Positions 15,737 through 23,385 of a stretch of DNA of 64,000 nucleotides are shown here, in pieces. The notes beneath the pieces are model-generated. The model did no database searches. It was given only the letters and a program-made list of their open reading frames with translations, and was not told where the DNA came from. The stretch is from Glycomyces luteolus. Lineage in GTDB: Bacteria; Actinomycetota; Actinomycetes; Mycobacteriales; Micromonosporaceae. The stretch is taken from assembly GCF_027622875.1 (NCBI RefSeq), contig NZ_JAPZVP010000005.1:151349-215348 (forward strand), given 5' to 3'. A program made the translations under genes and the position numbers. Position 1 is the first letter of the stretch; each line of letters opens with the position of its first letter.

Positions 15737-15806
15737 CGTGTAGTTCGAGCTACACGCTTTTCGTGTACCTCCAACTACACGAATTTCGTGTAGTCTCGAC
15801 TACACG
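15737..15806. repeat. three tandem 20-bp palindromes in exact 25-bp register
   Basis: Unit 1 is 15737-15756 (CGTGTAGTTCGAGCTACACG), unit 2 is 15762-15781 (CGTGTACCTCCAACTACACG) and unit 3 is 15787-15806 (CGTGTAGTCTCGACTACACG). The outer arms are CGTGTA/TACACG in all, extended by TT/AA on one or both sides. The last unit ends ten bases before the Shine-Dalgarno of the ATPase gene. The array fills most of the 105-bp gap between the SnoaL-like gene and the ATPase gene. Each unit could be a protein-binding site or an RNA hairpin. Confidence 0.9.
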
Positions 15807-15826
15807 AATTCAAGCGGAGGTGCTCC

Positions 15827-17293
15827 ATGCGCAAGCCGGACTCGATCATCGGCCGCGACCTCGAATGGCAGGTCCTCGAACGGTTCCTGCGCGACAGCGG
15901 CGACGCCACGCTCAAGATCGGCATCGTCTCCGGACGCCGCCGCGCGGGCAAGACCCACCTGCTGACCGCCGCGGCCAAGGCCGTCGGCGGGCTCTACCAC
16001 GTGTGCGTCCAGGAGGAGGGCGACCTCTCCGCCCGCGCCCGGTTCGCCTCGGGGATCAGCGCCCACGGCGGGATAGCCGGCGCCTCCACGGCCGACTGGG
16101 AGTCCCTGCTCACGAGCGCGCTGGAAGTGGCCGCGCGAACCACCCCGGGCGGCCGGCCGCCGCTGCTGATCATCGACGAGTTCCCTTACGCCATGGCGAA
16201 AGCGCCCCACCTGCCCGGCATCCTCCAGCTCCTCTACGACCGCGCGCAGCGCGGCGAGGCGCCGGGCGGGCGGGTCATCCTCTGCGGCTCCTCCCTCAGC
16301 GTCATGCGCGAGCTCCTGTCCGGGACGAAGCCGCTGCGGGGCCGCGCCATGGTCGACCTCAAGCTCGGTCCGCTCGACTACCGGCAGACCGCCGAACTCT
16401 GGGGGATCGCCGACGCCGAGACCAACCTGAAGGTCCACTCGTGCGTCGGCGGCTACCCCGGTTACAAGCGGCTCATCGACCGCGTGCCCCATAACCCGGC
16501 CGAATTCGAGCAATGGGTGCCCGACACCCTGCTGAGCACCGGTTTCGGCGCGTTCACCACCGCCGAGGTGGACTACCTGCTCCGCGAGGACCCGCGCATC
16601 ACCGACCGCTCGGCGTACCACGACGTGCTCGGGGCGATCGCCCGCGGATCGACCACGCTCGCCAAGATCGGCGCCGAGACCGGACGCAGCAAGGACGCGG
16701 TCCGGCCGCTGCTCAGCACCCTCGAAGCCAGCAGCTACGTCGCCCGCCGCCCCGACCTGGTGCGCGGGCGCAGCTCGATCGCAGTGCGGGACCCGATCAT
16801 CCGCTTCGACCGGCTCATCACCGCCCCCCGCGCGGGTCAGCTCGAACTGGGGCGCTCGGTCCAGGTCTGGAACGCCATGCGCGACACGTTCCGGTCGCAG
16901 ATCCTCGGCCCGCACTTCGAAGAGCTGTCCCGGGAATGGGTGCACCGCTTCGCACCCGACGAACTCGACCGCCCCGAGGGCTTCGGCGAGGTCGGCACCG
17001 GGAACGTCCACGACAACGCGGGCCGCGCCAAGTTCGAAGTCGATGTGCTTGCGGTCGAAGGAAAGACAGTCAATTTCATCGGCGAGGCGAAGGCGACCGG
17101 CCAGCGCCAGGGCGCCGCGGCGCTGGCCCGGCTCCAGGAGATCCGCGACGCGCTCGCCCGACTCGGCTACCGCACCGACCGGGCGGTGCTGGGAGTGTTC
17201 TCCCTGACCGGTTTCAGCCCCGACCTCACCGCGGCGGCCGCGCACGACCCGGCAGTGGCGCTCGTCGGCCTGGACCGCCTCTACAGCGGGTGA
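15827..17293 (+). CDS. archaeal-type ATPase with C-terminal DUF234/PD-(D/E)xK-like domain
   Basis: A 488-residue protein of the MNS/ATPase_2 clade of STAND-like P-loop ATPases. The Walker A is SGRRRAGKTHL (about 37-47), the Walker B is LLIIDEFPY (about 119-127), and the sensor-like GGRVILCGSSLS follows. A winged-helix segment lies at about 260-310 (GAIARGSTTLAKIGAETGRSKDAV). The C-terminus (about 330-488) matches DUF234, with EVDVLAVEG...GEAKATG forming a D-x(n)-ExK pattern like PD-(D/E)xK nucleases. The cellular role of this family is unknown; it is common in archaea and sporadic in bacteria, suggesting transfer. GGAGG lies six bases ahead of the ATG. The three palindromes directly upstream probably control it. 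Its last 13 bp overlap the convergent ATP-grasp gene. Confidence 0.85.
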   Translation: MRKPDSIIGRDLEWQVLERFLRDSGDATLKIGIVSGRRRAGKTHLLTAAAKAVGGLYHVCVQEEGDLSARARFASGISAHGGIAGASTADWESLLTSALEVAARTTPGGRPPLLIIDEFPYAMAKAPHLPGILQLLYDRAQRGEAPGGRVILCGSSLSVMRELLSGTKPLRGRAMVDLKLGPLDYRQTAELWGIADAETNLKVHSCVGGYPGYKRLIDRVPHNPAEFEQWVPDTLLSTGFGAFTTAEVDYLLREDPRITDRSAYHDVLGAIARGSTTLAKIGAETGRSKDAVRPLLSTLEASSYVARRPDLVRGRSSIAVRDPIIRFDRLITAPRAGQLELGRSVQVWNAMRDTFRSQILGPHFEELSREWVHRFAPDELDRPEGFGEVGTGNVHDNAGRAKFEVDVLAVEGKTVNFIGEAKATGQRQGAAALARLQEIRDALARLGYRTDRAVLGVFSLTGFSPDLTAAAAHDPAVALVGLDRLYSG

Positions 17294-18165
17294 GGCGCAC
17301 GCAGGAGCGCTCGGAGGAGCGGCTCCGGGTCGGTGCCTCGGGGGAAGTCGCTGACCTGGCCGTCGCCCACTTCGATCACCCTCCAGCGGCCGTCGGTGCG
17401 CTGCGCGAGGTCGGTGGTGATGAACGGGCAGCCCAGGGCCGCGACGGCTGCCGCGATGCCGGTGAGGTCGGGTGCGACCGCGGTCCCCGGCTGGTCCGGG
17501 TGCGGGCCGACCACGACCGGTTCGCCTCGCACCCACCAGACCCGGGCCTCCGCCGCCCGGCCGGAGGAGCCGATGAAGTCCTCGAAGGCGCGCACGACGA
17601 GGCCTCCGGCGAGATCGGCGCCCTGGCGCTCGATGAAGGTCGCGGCGGTCTCGTGCAGGGACGCGGTGTCGGCGAGGTCGTCGACGAAGCACGCCTCCGG
17701 TTCGCTCTTGCGGGACTTCACGTAGTCCTTGACCATTCCCGGCCCGCTCGGCAGCTCCCCCGCCAGCGCGGCCAGCACCCCGTCGTCGGGAATCTGCCTC
17801 GGCTCCAAGGGCATCCATCGGCTCGCCGGAGTCAAGGCGGCGAAGGCGCCGTACCAGCCGGGCAGTTCATGCGCTGCCCGGTACTGCCCGGGGGCGGTGG
17901 CCAGGTGGACCCCGCGAGCGGTGAGCGCCCGGTGCAGTCCGGCGTACTGGTCGCCCGTCGCCATCCAGCCCCGGTACCAGGCTTGGCCGAGGCCGGAGGG
18001 GACCCGTGCCACCGCCCGCGCGGTCTCGCCGCGGGTCAAAGCGTCGTGGTCGATCAGCGCGATCGGTGCGCCGAACCCGGCCGCCAGGGCCGCCTCGGCG
18101 GCGTAGTGCTCGTCGGGGCGGCGCGGGGCGAGCATGTCGGCGCAGTACAGGATGGCGGCGGGCAT
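17281..18165 (-). CDS. ATP-grasp protein, R2K clade (DUF4343-like)
   Basis: A 294-residue protein of the ATP-grasp superfamily, R2K clade: VKDYVKSRKSEPEACFVDD in the middle carries the paired Lys/Arg residues, and the C-terminal WRVIEVGDGQVSDFPRG carries the metal-binding Glu/Asp of the fold. R2K ATP-grasp enzymes have been proposed to ligate amino acids or tag peptides, often near mobile or toxin genes, but the substrate here is unknown. The gene stands alone and is convergent with the DUF234 ATPase, overlapping it by 13 bp at the stop codons. There is no obvious Shine-Dalgarno, so the start is less certain than the family. Confidence 0.8.
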   Translation of the reverse strand: MPAAILYCADMLAPRRPDEHYAAEAALAAGFGAPIALIDHDALTRGETARAVARVPSGLGQAWYRGWMATGDQYAGLHRALTARGVHLATAPGQYRAAHELPGWYGAFAALTPASRWMPLEPRQIPDDGVLAALAGELPSGPGMVKDYVKSRKSEPEACFVDDLADTASLHETAATFIERQGADLAGGLVVRAFEDFIGSSGRAAEARVWWVRGEPVVVGPHPDQPGTAVAPDLTGIAAAVAALGCPFITTDLAQRTDGRWRVIEVGDGQVSDFPRGTDPEPLLRALLRAPHPL

Positions 18166-18197
18166 CTCGAAATGCTAACCGCTTGCCGCCGGGTCGA

Positions 18198-18650
18198 TCA
18201 GGTGACGCCGCCCCGCGAGCGGCCGCTGCAGAGCGCCTCGCTGGTGTCCGCGGTGCAGACCACGACGCTCGCGGACAGGCCCTCGTCGAAGCTCAGGTTG
18301 AAGTCGGTGCACTGGCCGCTGCCGGAGCTGCGGTACGTCGCGGTGCCGTTGCCCGCCACGGTGAGTCGAGCGATCGTGCTGTGGCCGTTCGGGTAGTGGT
18401 CGCAGACGATGAGGTGCTCGCCGTCGGCGTTGAAGCGGGCCGAGACCCGGTTCCCCGACGACGAGCAGGTGGCGAAGACGTCGACGCCGCCGGCGTCGCC
18501 GCTGTCGGCGTTCTTGCCGCCGCTGCACGTCCATGGGGCCCGCAAGTCGGTCTGCGCCTGCGCGGGCGCCGCCGCGAAAGCGCCGGTGAGCAGCAGGGCC
18601 GTCGTAGCGGCCGCGGTGGTGCAGCGGCGCGCGAGGGATCGCGTGTCCAT
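18198..18650 (-). CDS. small secreted protein of unknown function
   Basis: A 150-residue protein with a signal peptide (RRCTTAAATTALLLTGAFAAAPAQA, cleaved near residue 32; quoted in part as TTALLLTGAFAAAPAQA). The mature portion contains about six Cys (for example WTCSGG, FATCSSS, IVCDHYPNG, QCTDF, VVCTAD, ALCSG), suggesting three disulfides and a compact extracellular fold. I do not recognise the family. AGGAGG lies four bases ahead of the ATG at 18650. It follows the GH1/MFS pair on the same strand with a 68-bp gap. Confidence 0.75.
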   Translation of the reverse strand: MDTRSLARRCTTAAATTALLLTGAFAAAPAQAQTDLRAPWTCSGGKNADSGDAGGVDVFATCSSSGNRVSARFNADGEHLIVCDHYPNGHSTIARLTVAGNGTATYRSSGSGQCTDFNLSFDEGLSASVVVCTADTSEALCSGRSRGGVT

Positions 18651-18718
18651 CGTTCCTCCTGAGATGCGGCACGTGCCTCCGACGCTACCCGCCGCGTGCG
18701 ACCCGGTGGGTACGCGCC

Positions 18719-19993
18719 TCAGCGCACGGACTTGATGGGCCACACCAGGATGCCCCCGAGGAGGGTCGCTATCGCGCTCAAGGCGTAGAGCGCCGAGTAC
18801 CCGCCGAGGCCCGCCACGATCGGGGCGGCGAGGGCCGGGCCGAGGACTTGCGGCGCGGTGGAGGCGATGTTGATGATGCCGAGGTCTTTGGCGCGGTCGG
18901 TCGCGGCCGGGAGGACCTGGGTGATGAGGGCCTGGTCGACGGAGAGGTAGATGCCGAAGCCCGCGCCCATGATCGCGGCGGCGGCGATCGCGGCGGGCCA
19001 AGTGTGCCAGAACGTCAGCAGCAGCGCGGCCGCGGTCATGACCGCGGAAGACACGACCACAAGCGGTTTGCGTCGGCCGATCCGGTCGGAGAGCACGCCG
19101 CCCGCGACGGAGGTCGCGACGACGCCGCCGGTGTACAGGAGCGTCAGGATGAGGACGCCCTCGTCGGCGCTGTGCCCGGGGAAGAGCTCCTCGTAGTGCA
19201 CGGCGTCCTGCAGGAAGAACAGCAGGTAGAGGGTGCCGGTGGCGTTGCCGAGCATAACGAGGAAGCGGGTGAACCAGGCCCAGGCGAAGTCCGGGTGGGC
19301 GCGCGGCGAGACCCAGAACGTCGCGAGGAGGGCCCGCCACGAGAACGGAGGGCGCGCGGCGCGCGACAGCGGCGGGTCCGGAGTGGACAGCACGAACGGG
19401 AGGGCCATCACCAAGGCGGCCAAGCCGATCACCAGGTAGCCGGTCGGGAGGTCGGTCACCAGCATGGTCACGATGACCGCGCCGACCACCAGTCCGAGCG
19501 CCTGCGGGAAGCCGATCCAGCCGGAGACGACCGCGCGCTGGCGGACCGGCACGTGGTCGGGGATGCCCGCGTTGAGGCTGGCGTATCCGGCGTTGAGGGC
19601 GGCTTGGGCGAGGCACCAGCACAGGAGCACGCCGATGACGGTGGTCTGGAGTCCGAGGAGGCAGAGCCCGGCGGCGCCGACGGCGATGCCGCCGAGGGTC
19701 CACGGGTGGCGGCGGCCGAATCGGCCGGTCGTGCGGTCGGAGAGCGCTCCGGCGAGGGGGTTGGCGACGACGGCGACGAGCGCGCCGAAGCCGGTGACGA
19801 GGCCGAACGCGGCGACTTTGCCGTCCTCGTCGATCTCGGCGAGCTGAAGCGGCAGGAGCACCTGGATCGGGGTGAAGAAGGCCATGTAGAGGCCGAGCAT
19901 CCCGGTGGTGATGCCGCCGATCCAGACCTTCCCGACGTTGTGTTCGGGTTCGGCGAGGGCGGTGGGCGGAGGGGCTTCGGGTGCGGTGGTCAC
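18719..19993 (-). CDS. MFS sugar transporter, GPH/SLC45-like
   Basis: A 424-residue major facilitator protein with about 12 membrane spans. GALSDRTTGRFGRRHPW at the loop after span 2 is the characteristic motif of the glycoside-pentoside-hexuronide/SLC45-type carriers, and GVLSDRIGRRKP repeats the signature in the second half. Its GTG start (19991-19993) overlaps the stop codon of the upstream GH1 beta-glucosidase in a GTGA junction, so the two are translationally coupled. It probably imports beta-glucosides such as cellobiose that the coupled enzyme then hydrolyses in the cytoplasm. Confidence 0.9.
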   Translation of the reverse strand: MTTAPEAPPPTALAEPEHNVGKVWIGGITTGMLGLYMAFFTPIQVLLPLQLAEIDEDGKVAAFGLVTGFGALVAVVANPLAGALSDRTTGRFGRRHPWTLGGIAVGAAGLCLLGLQTTVIGVLLCWCLAQAALNAGYASLNAGIPDHVPVRQRAVVSGWIGFPQALGLVVGAVIVTMLVTDLPTGYLVIGLAALVMALPFVLSTPDPPLSRAARPPFSWRALLATFWVSPRAHPDFAWAWFTRFLVMLGNATGTLYLLFFLQDAVHYEELFPGHSADEGVLILTLLYTGGVVATSVAGGVLSDRIGRRKPLVVVSSAVMTAAALLLTFWHTWPAAIAAAAIMGAGFGIYLSVDQALITQVLPAATDRAKDLGIINIASTAPQVLGPALAAPIVAGLGGYSALYALSAIATLLGGILVWPIKSVR

Positions 19994-21330
19994 GGACGTC
20001 TGCTCTGCACGATGTGTTCCCGGTACCAGTCGAAGGAGGCCTTCGGGGTGCGGTCCTGTGTTTCGGAGTCCACATGCACCAGTCCGAAGCACTGGTGGTA
20101 GCCCTCGGCCCATTCGAAGTTGTCGAGGAGGCTCCACACGAGGTAGCCGCGCACGTCGGCGCCTTGCGCGATCGCGTTGTCGACGGCTTTCACGTGCGCC
20201 GCAAGGTAGTCGATGCGGTCCTGGTCGGGGATCGAGCCGTCGGCGGCAGGCTCGACGCTGTAGGAGCAGCCGTTCTCGGTGACCCACAGGGGCGGCAGGG
20301 CGGTGCCGTAGTCCTCGGTGAGCTCCACAAGGGTCTGCGTGAGCCCGGAGGGGATCACGGGCCAGTCGAAGTCGGTGGTCTTGACGTGGTCGAACTCGAC
20401 GATCTCGAACGGCAGAGGGGATTCCGACGGGGCCGCGGCGACGCGGGTCGGGTTGTAGTAGTTGACGCCGAGGCCGTCGAGGGGCTGCGCGATGGCCTCC
20501 AGGTCGCCGTCCTTCACGAACGGGAGGGACTCGAGGCCGAGGGCCGAGAGGTCCGGGTAGCGGCCGAGCAGCACCGGGTCGGTGAACAGGCGCCGGTGGA
20601 GGACGTCGTAGACCTCGGCGGCGGTGAGGTCGTTCTCGTTGCCGGTGAAGGGAACCGCGGGCGTGTAGCTGTTGGTGAGCATCACGTGCGGCGCGCCTGC
20701 CGCGCGGAGGGCGCTCGTGGCCAGGCCGTGGCCGAGCAGCTGGTGGTGGGCGACGGGGAGCGCGTCGAGCAGCAGGGTGTGGCCGGGGGCGTGCTGGCCG
20801 AGCGCGTAGCCGAGGGCCATGTGCTCGAACGGCTCGTTCAGGGTGATCCAGTGCCGCACGCGGTCGCCGAGCCGCTCGGCGCAGATCGCGGCGTACTCGG
20901 CGAGGCGGTGGGGCGTGTCGCGGTCGAGCCAGCCGCCCGCGTCTTCCAGGGGCTGCGGGAGATCCCAGTGGTAGAGGGTCGCCATCGGGGTGATCCCGGC
21001 GTCGAGGAGTCCGTCGACGAGGCGTTCGTAGAAGTCGAGCCCGGCCCCGTTGGCCGGGCCGGTGCCGCCCGGTCGCACCCGGGGCCAGCCGATGGAGAAG
21101 CGGTAGACGTCGATGCCGAGGTCGCGCATGAGGGCGATGTCCTCGGAGTAGCGGTGGTAGTGGTCGCAGGCGGTCGCGGCGGTGTGGCCGTCGCGGATCT
21201 TCCCTGGCGTGCCGGTGTACGTGTCCCAGACGGACGGCCCGCGGCCGTCCTCCACTGTGGCGCCTTCGATCTGGAAGGCCGAAGTGGCCACCCCCCAAGC
21301 GAAGTCGGGCAAACGCGGCGTTGCGGCCAC
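19990..21330 (-). CDS. GH1 beta-glucosidase
   Basis: A 446-residue cytoplasmic enzyme that hydrolyses beta-glucosides such as cellobiose. It starts RLPDFAWGVATSAFQIEGA, the family N-terminal signature. The acid/base Glu lies in ITLNEPFEH and the nucleophile Glu in LWVTENGCSY; NYYNPT and WSLLDNFEWAEGY are further GH1 motifs. I choose the GTG at 21330 because GGAGG lies five bases upstream; there is no ATG near the conserved start. No signal peptide is present, so substrates must be imported, presumably by the coupled MFS protein downstream. It would complete cellulose breakdown begun by the secreted GH5 enzyme. Confidence 0.94.
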   Translation of the reverse strand: MAATPRLPDFAWGVATSAFQIEGATVEDGRGPSVWDTYTGTPGKIRDGHTAATACDHYHRYSEDIALMRDLGIDVYRFSIGWPRVRPGGTGPANGAGLDFYERLVDGLLDAGITPMATLYHWDLPQPLEDAGGWLDRDTPHRLAEYAAICAERLGDRVRHWITLNEPFEHMALGYALGQHAPGHTLLLDALPVAHHQLLGHGLATSALRAAGAPHVMLTNSYTPAVPFTGNENDLTAAEVYDVLHRRLFTDPVLLGRYPDLSALGLESLPFVKDGDLEAIAQPLDGLGVNYYNPTRVAAAPSESPLPFEIVEFDHVKTTDFDWPVIPSGLTQTLVELTEDYGTALPPLWVTENGCSYSVEPAADGSIPDQDRIDYLAAHVKAVDNAIAQGADVRGYLVWSLLDNFEWAEGYHQCFGLVHVDSETQDRTPKASFDWYREHIVQSRRP

Positions 21331-21407
21331 TGGCACCTCCGAGCGTGGCGTGAGTAACTTTTGTGAAGGTACCGCAGAGTAACGCGCCCCCGTAACCCCT
21401 CGAAGGC

Positions 21408-22184
21408 TCAGAGTTTCCGGACCGCCTCGCGCACCGCCCGCGGCGAGGCCCCGAGCTCGCGGCGGCAGGCCTTGTTGAACGCCTGGAGGTCGGCGATGCC
21501 CACCGCGGCGGCGATCGCCGGGATCGACAGGGTCGACTCCAGGAGCAGGTGACGGGCCCGTTCGAGGCGGCGGCGCCGGATGTGGGCGACCACGGTGGTG
21601 CCGGTGGCGGCGTGGAAGAGGCGCGTCAAATGGTTGTGCGACAAGCCGACCGCGGCGGCGATCTCCGGCACGGCCAGCGGAGCCGGCAGGTGCTCCTCGA
21701 TATAGGCGAGGGCGGCCTCCACTGAACGATGGTGGCCTCCGCCGGCAGGTCCCGCATCGAGCCGCGCCATCCGCCACAGCAGCGCCCAGGATTCGGCGTT
21801 CGCGCGGGCCGGAGCCTCCGGGTTCGCGGTGACGGCCTGGCGGAACATCTCCGCGAGCGCGGAGGTGGTCGCACCGGGGTCCTGCATGACCGGCACGGTG
21901 TTCGGGCTGCCGTGCTTCGGGAGGCGCGCGTGGATGTGGAAGTTCTCCGAGCGGCCCCGATAGTGGAAGCGGACTTCGACCCCGGCCGGAATGAGGCTCA
22001 CGTAGCCGGGCTTGATGGGGTGGAGCGTGCCGCCGAGTTCGATCGCGCCTTCGTACTTGTGCATGTGGATCTGCCAGAGGTCGGGCAGGAGAAAGCTCTC
22101 CTCCGACACGTTGAGGCCGCCGATGCCGACACCGGCGTTGACGACGTCCGGCGGCTCGTCCAGGTAAAGGGTCACCGTGCGCAT
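21408..22184 (-). CDS. AraC family regulator with cupin sensor domain
   Basis: A 258-residue regulator. The N-terminal part (about 1-130) is a cupin-like arm (IELGGTLHPIKPGYVSLIPAGVEVRFHYRG). The C-terminal part has two AraC helix-turn-helix motifs (LAVPEIAAAVGLSHNHLTRLF at about 176-196 and IPAIAAAVGIADLQAFNKAC). It is divergent from a PhyH-family dioxygenase; ACCACTAGTTGGT (22196-22208) is a short dyad close to its start. The GH1 gene lies downstream on the same strand at 78 bp. It probably activates or represses the dioxygenase gene in response to its substrate, which is unknown. Confidence 0.88.
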   Translation of the reverse strand: MRTVTLYLDEPPDVVNAGVGIGGLNVSEESFLLPDLWQIHMHKYEGAIELGGTLHPIKPGYVSLIPAGVEVRFHYRGRSENFHIHARLPKHGSPNTVPVMQDPGATTSALAEMFRQAVTANPEAPARANAESWALLWRMARLDAGPAGGGHHRSVEAALAYIEEHLPAPLAVPEIAAAVGLSHNHLTRLFHAATGTTVVAHIRRRRLERARHLLLESTLSIPAIAAAVGIADLQAFNKACRRELGASPRAVREAVRKL

Positions 22185-22254
22185 GATGAAAACCGACCAC
22201 TAGTTGGTGATTACTGCCAATTACAACAGCGGAATCTGATCCTATCTTCGGTGT

Positions 22255-23064
22255 ATGACAACCACCAAGCATCTACTGACCTCGGTTGAGGTCGCGCGGT
22301 TCGTCGCCAACGGCTTCCACCGGATGGACGCGATCGTGCCCTCCGACCTCAACGCCGAAGCGATCGGCATCATGGAGGCCGGGCTCGGCCCGGTCCCCTA
22401 CGGGACCCCCGTCGACGAGGCCTACGAGCCCGGCTCGTTCACGCGGCGGCTGCTGGAGATTCCGGCGGTGGCCGGGGCGCTCCGGAGCCTCGTCGGCGAC
22501 GACCCGACGGTCGACCACCACGCCATCCACATCCGCGAACCGCACGAGGGCGCCGCGCAGCCGCTCCACGCCGACGCGATCATCGACACCCGCGTCGACG
22601 CGTTCGACGTGCAGCTCATGTACTACCCGCAGGAGGTCACCGGCACCATGGGCGGGACCCTGTCCGTCCCCGGCAGCCACCTGCGCCGCACCAACGAGTC
22701 CGACACCGGCCGCTACCAGAACCTGCGCGGCCAGACCCGCCTCACCTGCCCCGCCGGCACGGTCGTCCTGCTGCACCACGGGATCTGGCACGGCGGGCGC
22801 CGCAACGACTCCGACATCCGCCGCTACATGTACAAGATCCGCTTCAACCCGACGGTGCCGCAGGTGCGCACCTGGGACGTGTCCGACCTGGACGACCCGC
22901 AGGTGTCGGCCGAGCTCAACGTCTACCACCCCTGGTCCGAGCACGCGACCTCCCGCCTGGAGGTCTACAACCGCATCAAGATGTGGCGGGCATTGACCAA
23001 CAACCCCTCGTTCGACATCGACTACTGGGCGACCCGCGTCGCCAACCGCCCCGGGAGGGTCTGA
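22255..23064 (+). CDS. phytanoyl-CoA dioxygenase (PhyH) family Fe(II)/2-oxoglutarate enzyme
   Basis: A 269-residue double-stranded beta-helix enzyme. The iron-binding HxD is in PLHADAI (about residues 103-105) and the distal His in HHGIWHGGRRN (about 181), followed by an Arg suited to bind 2-oxoglutarate. PhyH proteins hydroxylate many small molecules, so the substrate is not predictable. A TATCTT hexamer ends six bases before the ATG and no Shine-Dalgarno is visible, suggesting a leaderless transcript. The stop codon overlaps the start of a small downstream gene by one base (TGATG), indicating coupling. It is divergent from a cupin-AraC regulator. Confidence 0.86.
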   Translation: MTTTKHLLTSVEVARFVANGFHRMDAIVPSDLNAEAIGIMEAGLGPVPYGTPVDEAYEPGSFTRRLLEIPAVAGALRSLVGDDPTVDHHAIHIREPHEGAAQPLHADAIIDTRVDAFDVQLMYYPQEVTGTMGGTLSVPGSHLRRTNESDTGRYQNLRGQTRLTCPAGTVVLLHHGIWHGGRRNDSDIRRYMYKIRFNPTVPQVRTWDVSDLDDPQVSAELNVYHPWSEHATSRLEVYNRIKMWRALTNNPSFDIDYWATRVANRPGRV

Positions 23065-23324
23065 TGAAGCAGCAAGTCCTCGTTCTCTACTTGAACACTT
23101 CGGCACTCGATGCCGACGTCCTGGCCTGGGCGTACTACGACGGCACGGGCAAGACCAACCCCACGACCGGCGACAGCGACCTGCCGCCGTACGACACCGG
23201 GACCGAGGCCCTGCGTGACGGCTGGCGGCTCTTCCAGGCCTCGCAGCTGATCCCGCCCTACCCGGGCCACGAGTACGACACCTCGTTCCTCAAGCACGAG
23301 TTCTGGTTCGAGAAGCTCGAATAG
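23064..23324 (+). CDS. small protein coupled to the PhyH dioxygenase
   Basis: An 86-residue acidic, aromatic-rich protein of unknown family. It begins MKQQVLVLYLNTSALDADVL and ends with GWRLFQASQLIPPYPGHEYD followed by a FLKHEFWFEKLE tail. Its ATG overlaps the PhyH stop codon by one base and GGGAGG lies eight bases upstream, so it is surely translated with it. No signal peptide, membrane span or metal motif is obvious. It could be a subunit, chaperone or partner of the dioxygenase; that is inference from the tight coupling only. Confidence 0.75.
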   Translation: MKQQVLVLYLNTSALDADVLAWAYYDGTGKTNPTTGDSDLPPYDTGTEALRDGWRLFQASQLIPPYPGHEYDTSFLKHEFWFEKLE

Positions 23325-23330
23325 GGGCAC

Positions 23331-23367
23331 GGGACCGGCCGCGCGGGATCGCCGCGCGGCCGGTCCC
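23331..23367. terminator. long bidirectional hairpin terminator
   Basis: The arms GGGACCGGCCGCGCGG and CCGCGCGGCCGGTCCC form a perfect 16-bp stem with a 5-base loop. It lies between the convergent PhyH operon and the amylase gene. Confidence 0.88.
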
Positions 23368-23385
23368 TCATCTGGGAGGCAAGCC

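Noticed and set aside
15737-15806. Triple palindrome read as a short CRISPR array
   Set aside because: Units are palindromic and separated by only five bases, with no spacer-length variation and no cas genes nearby.
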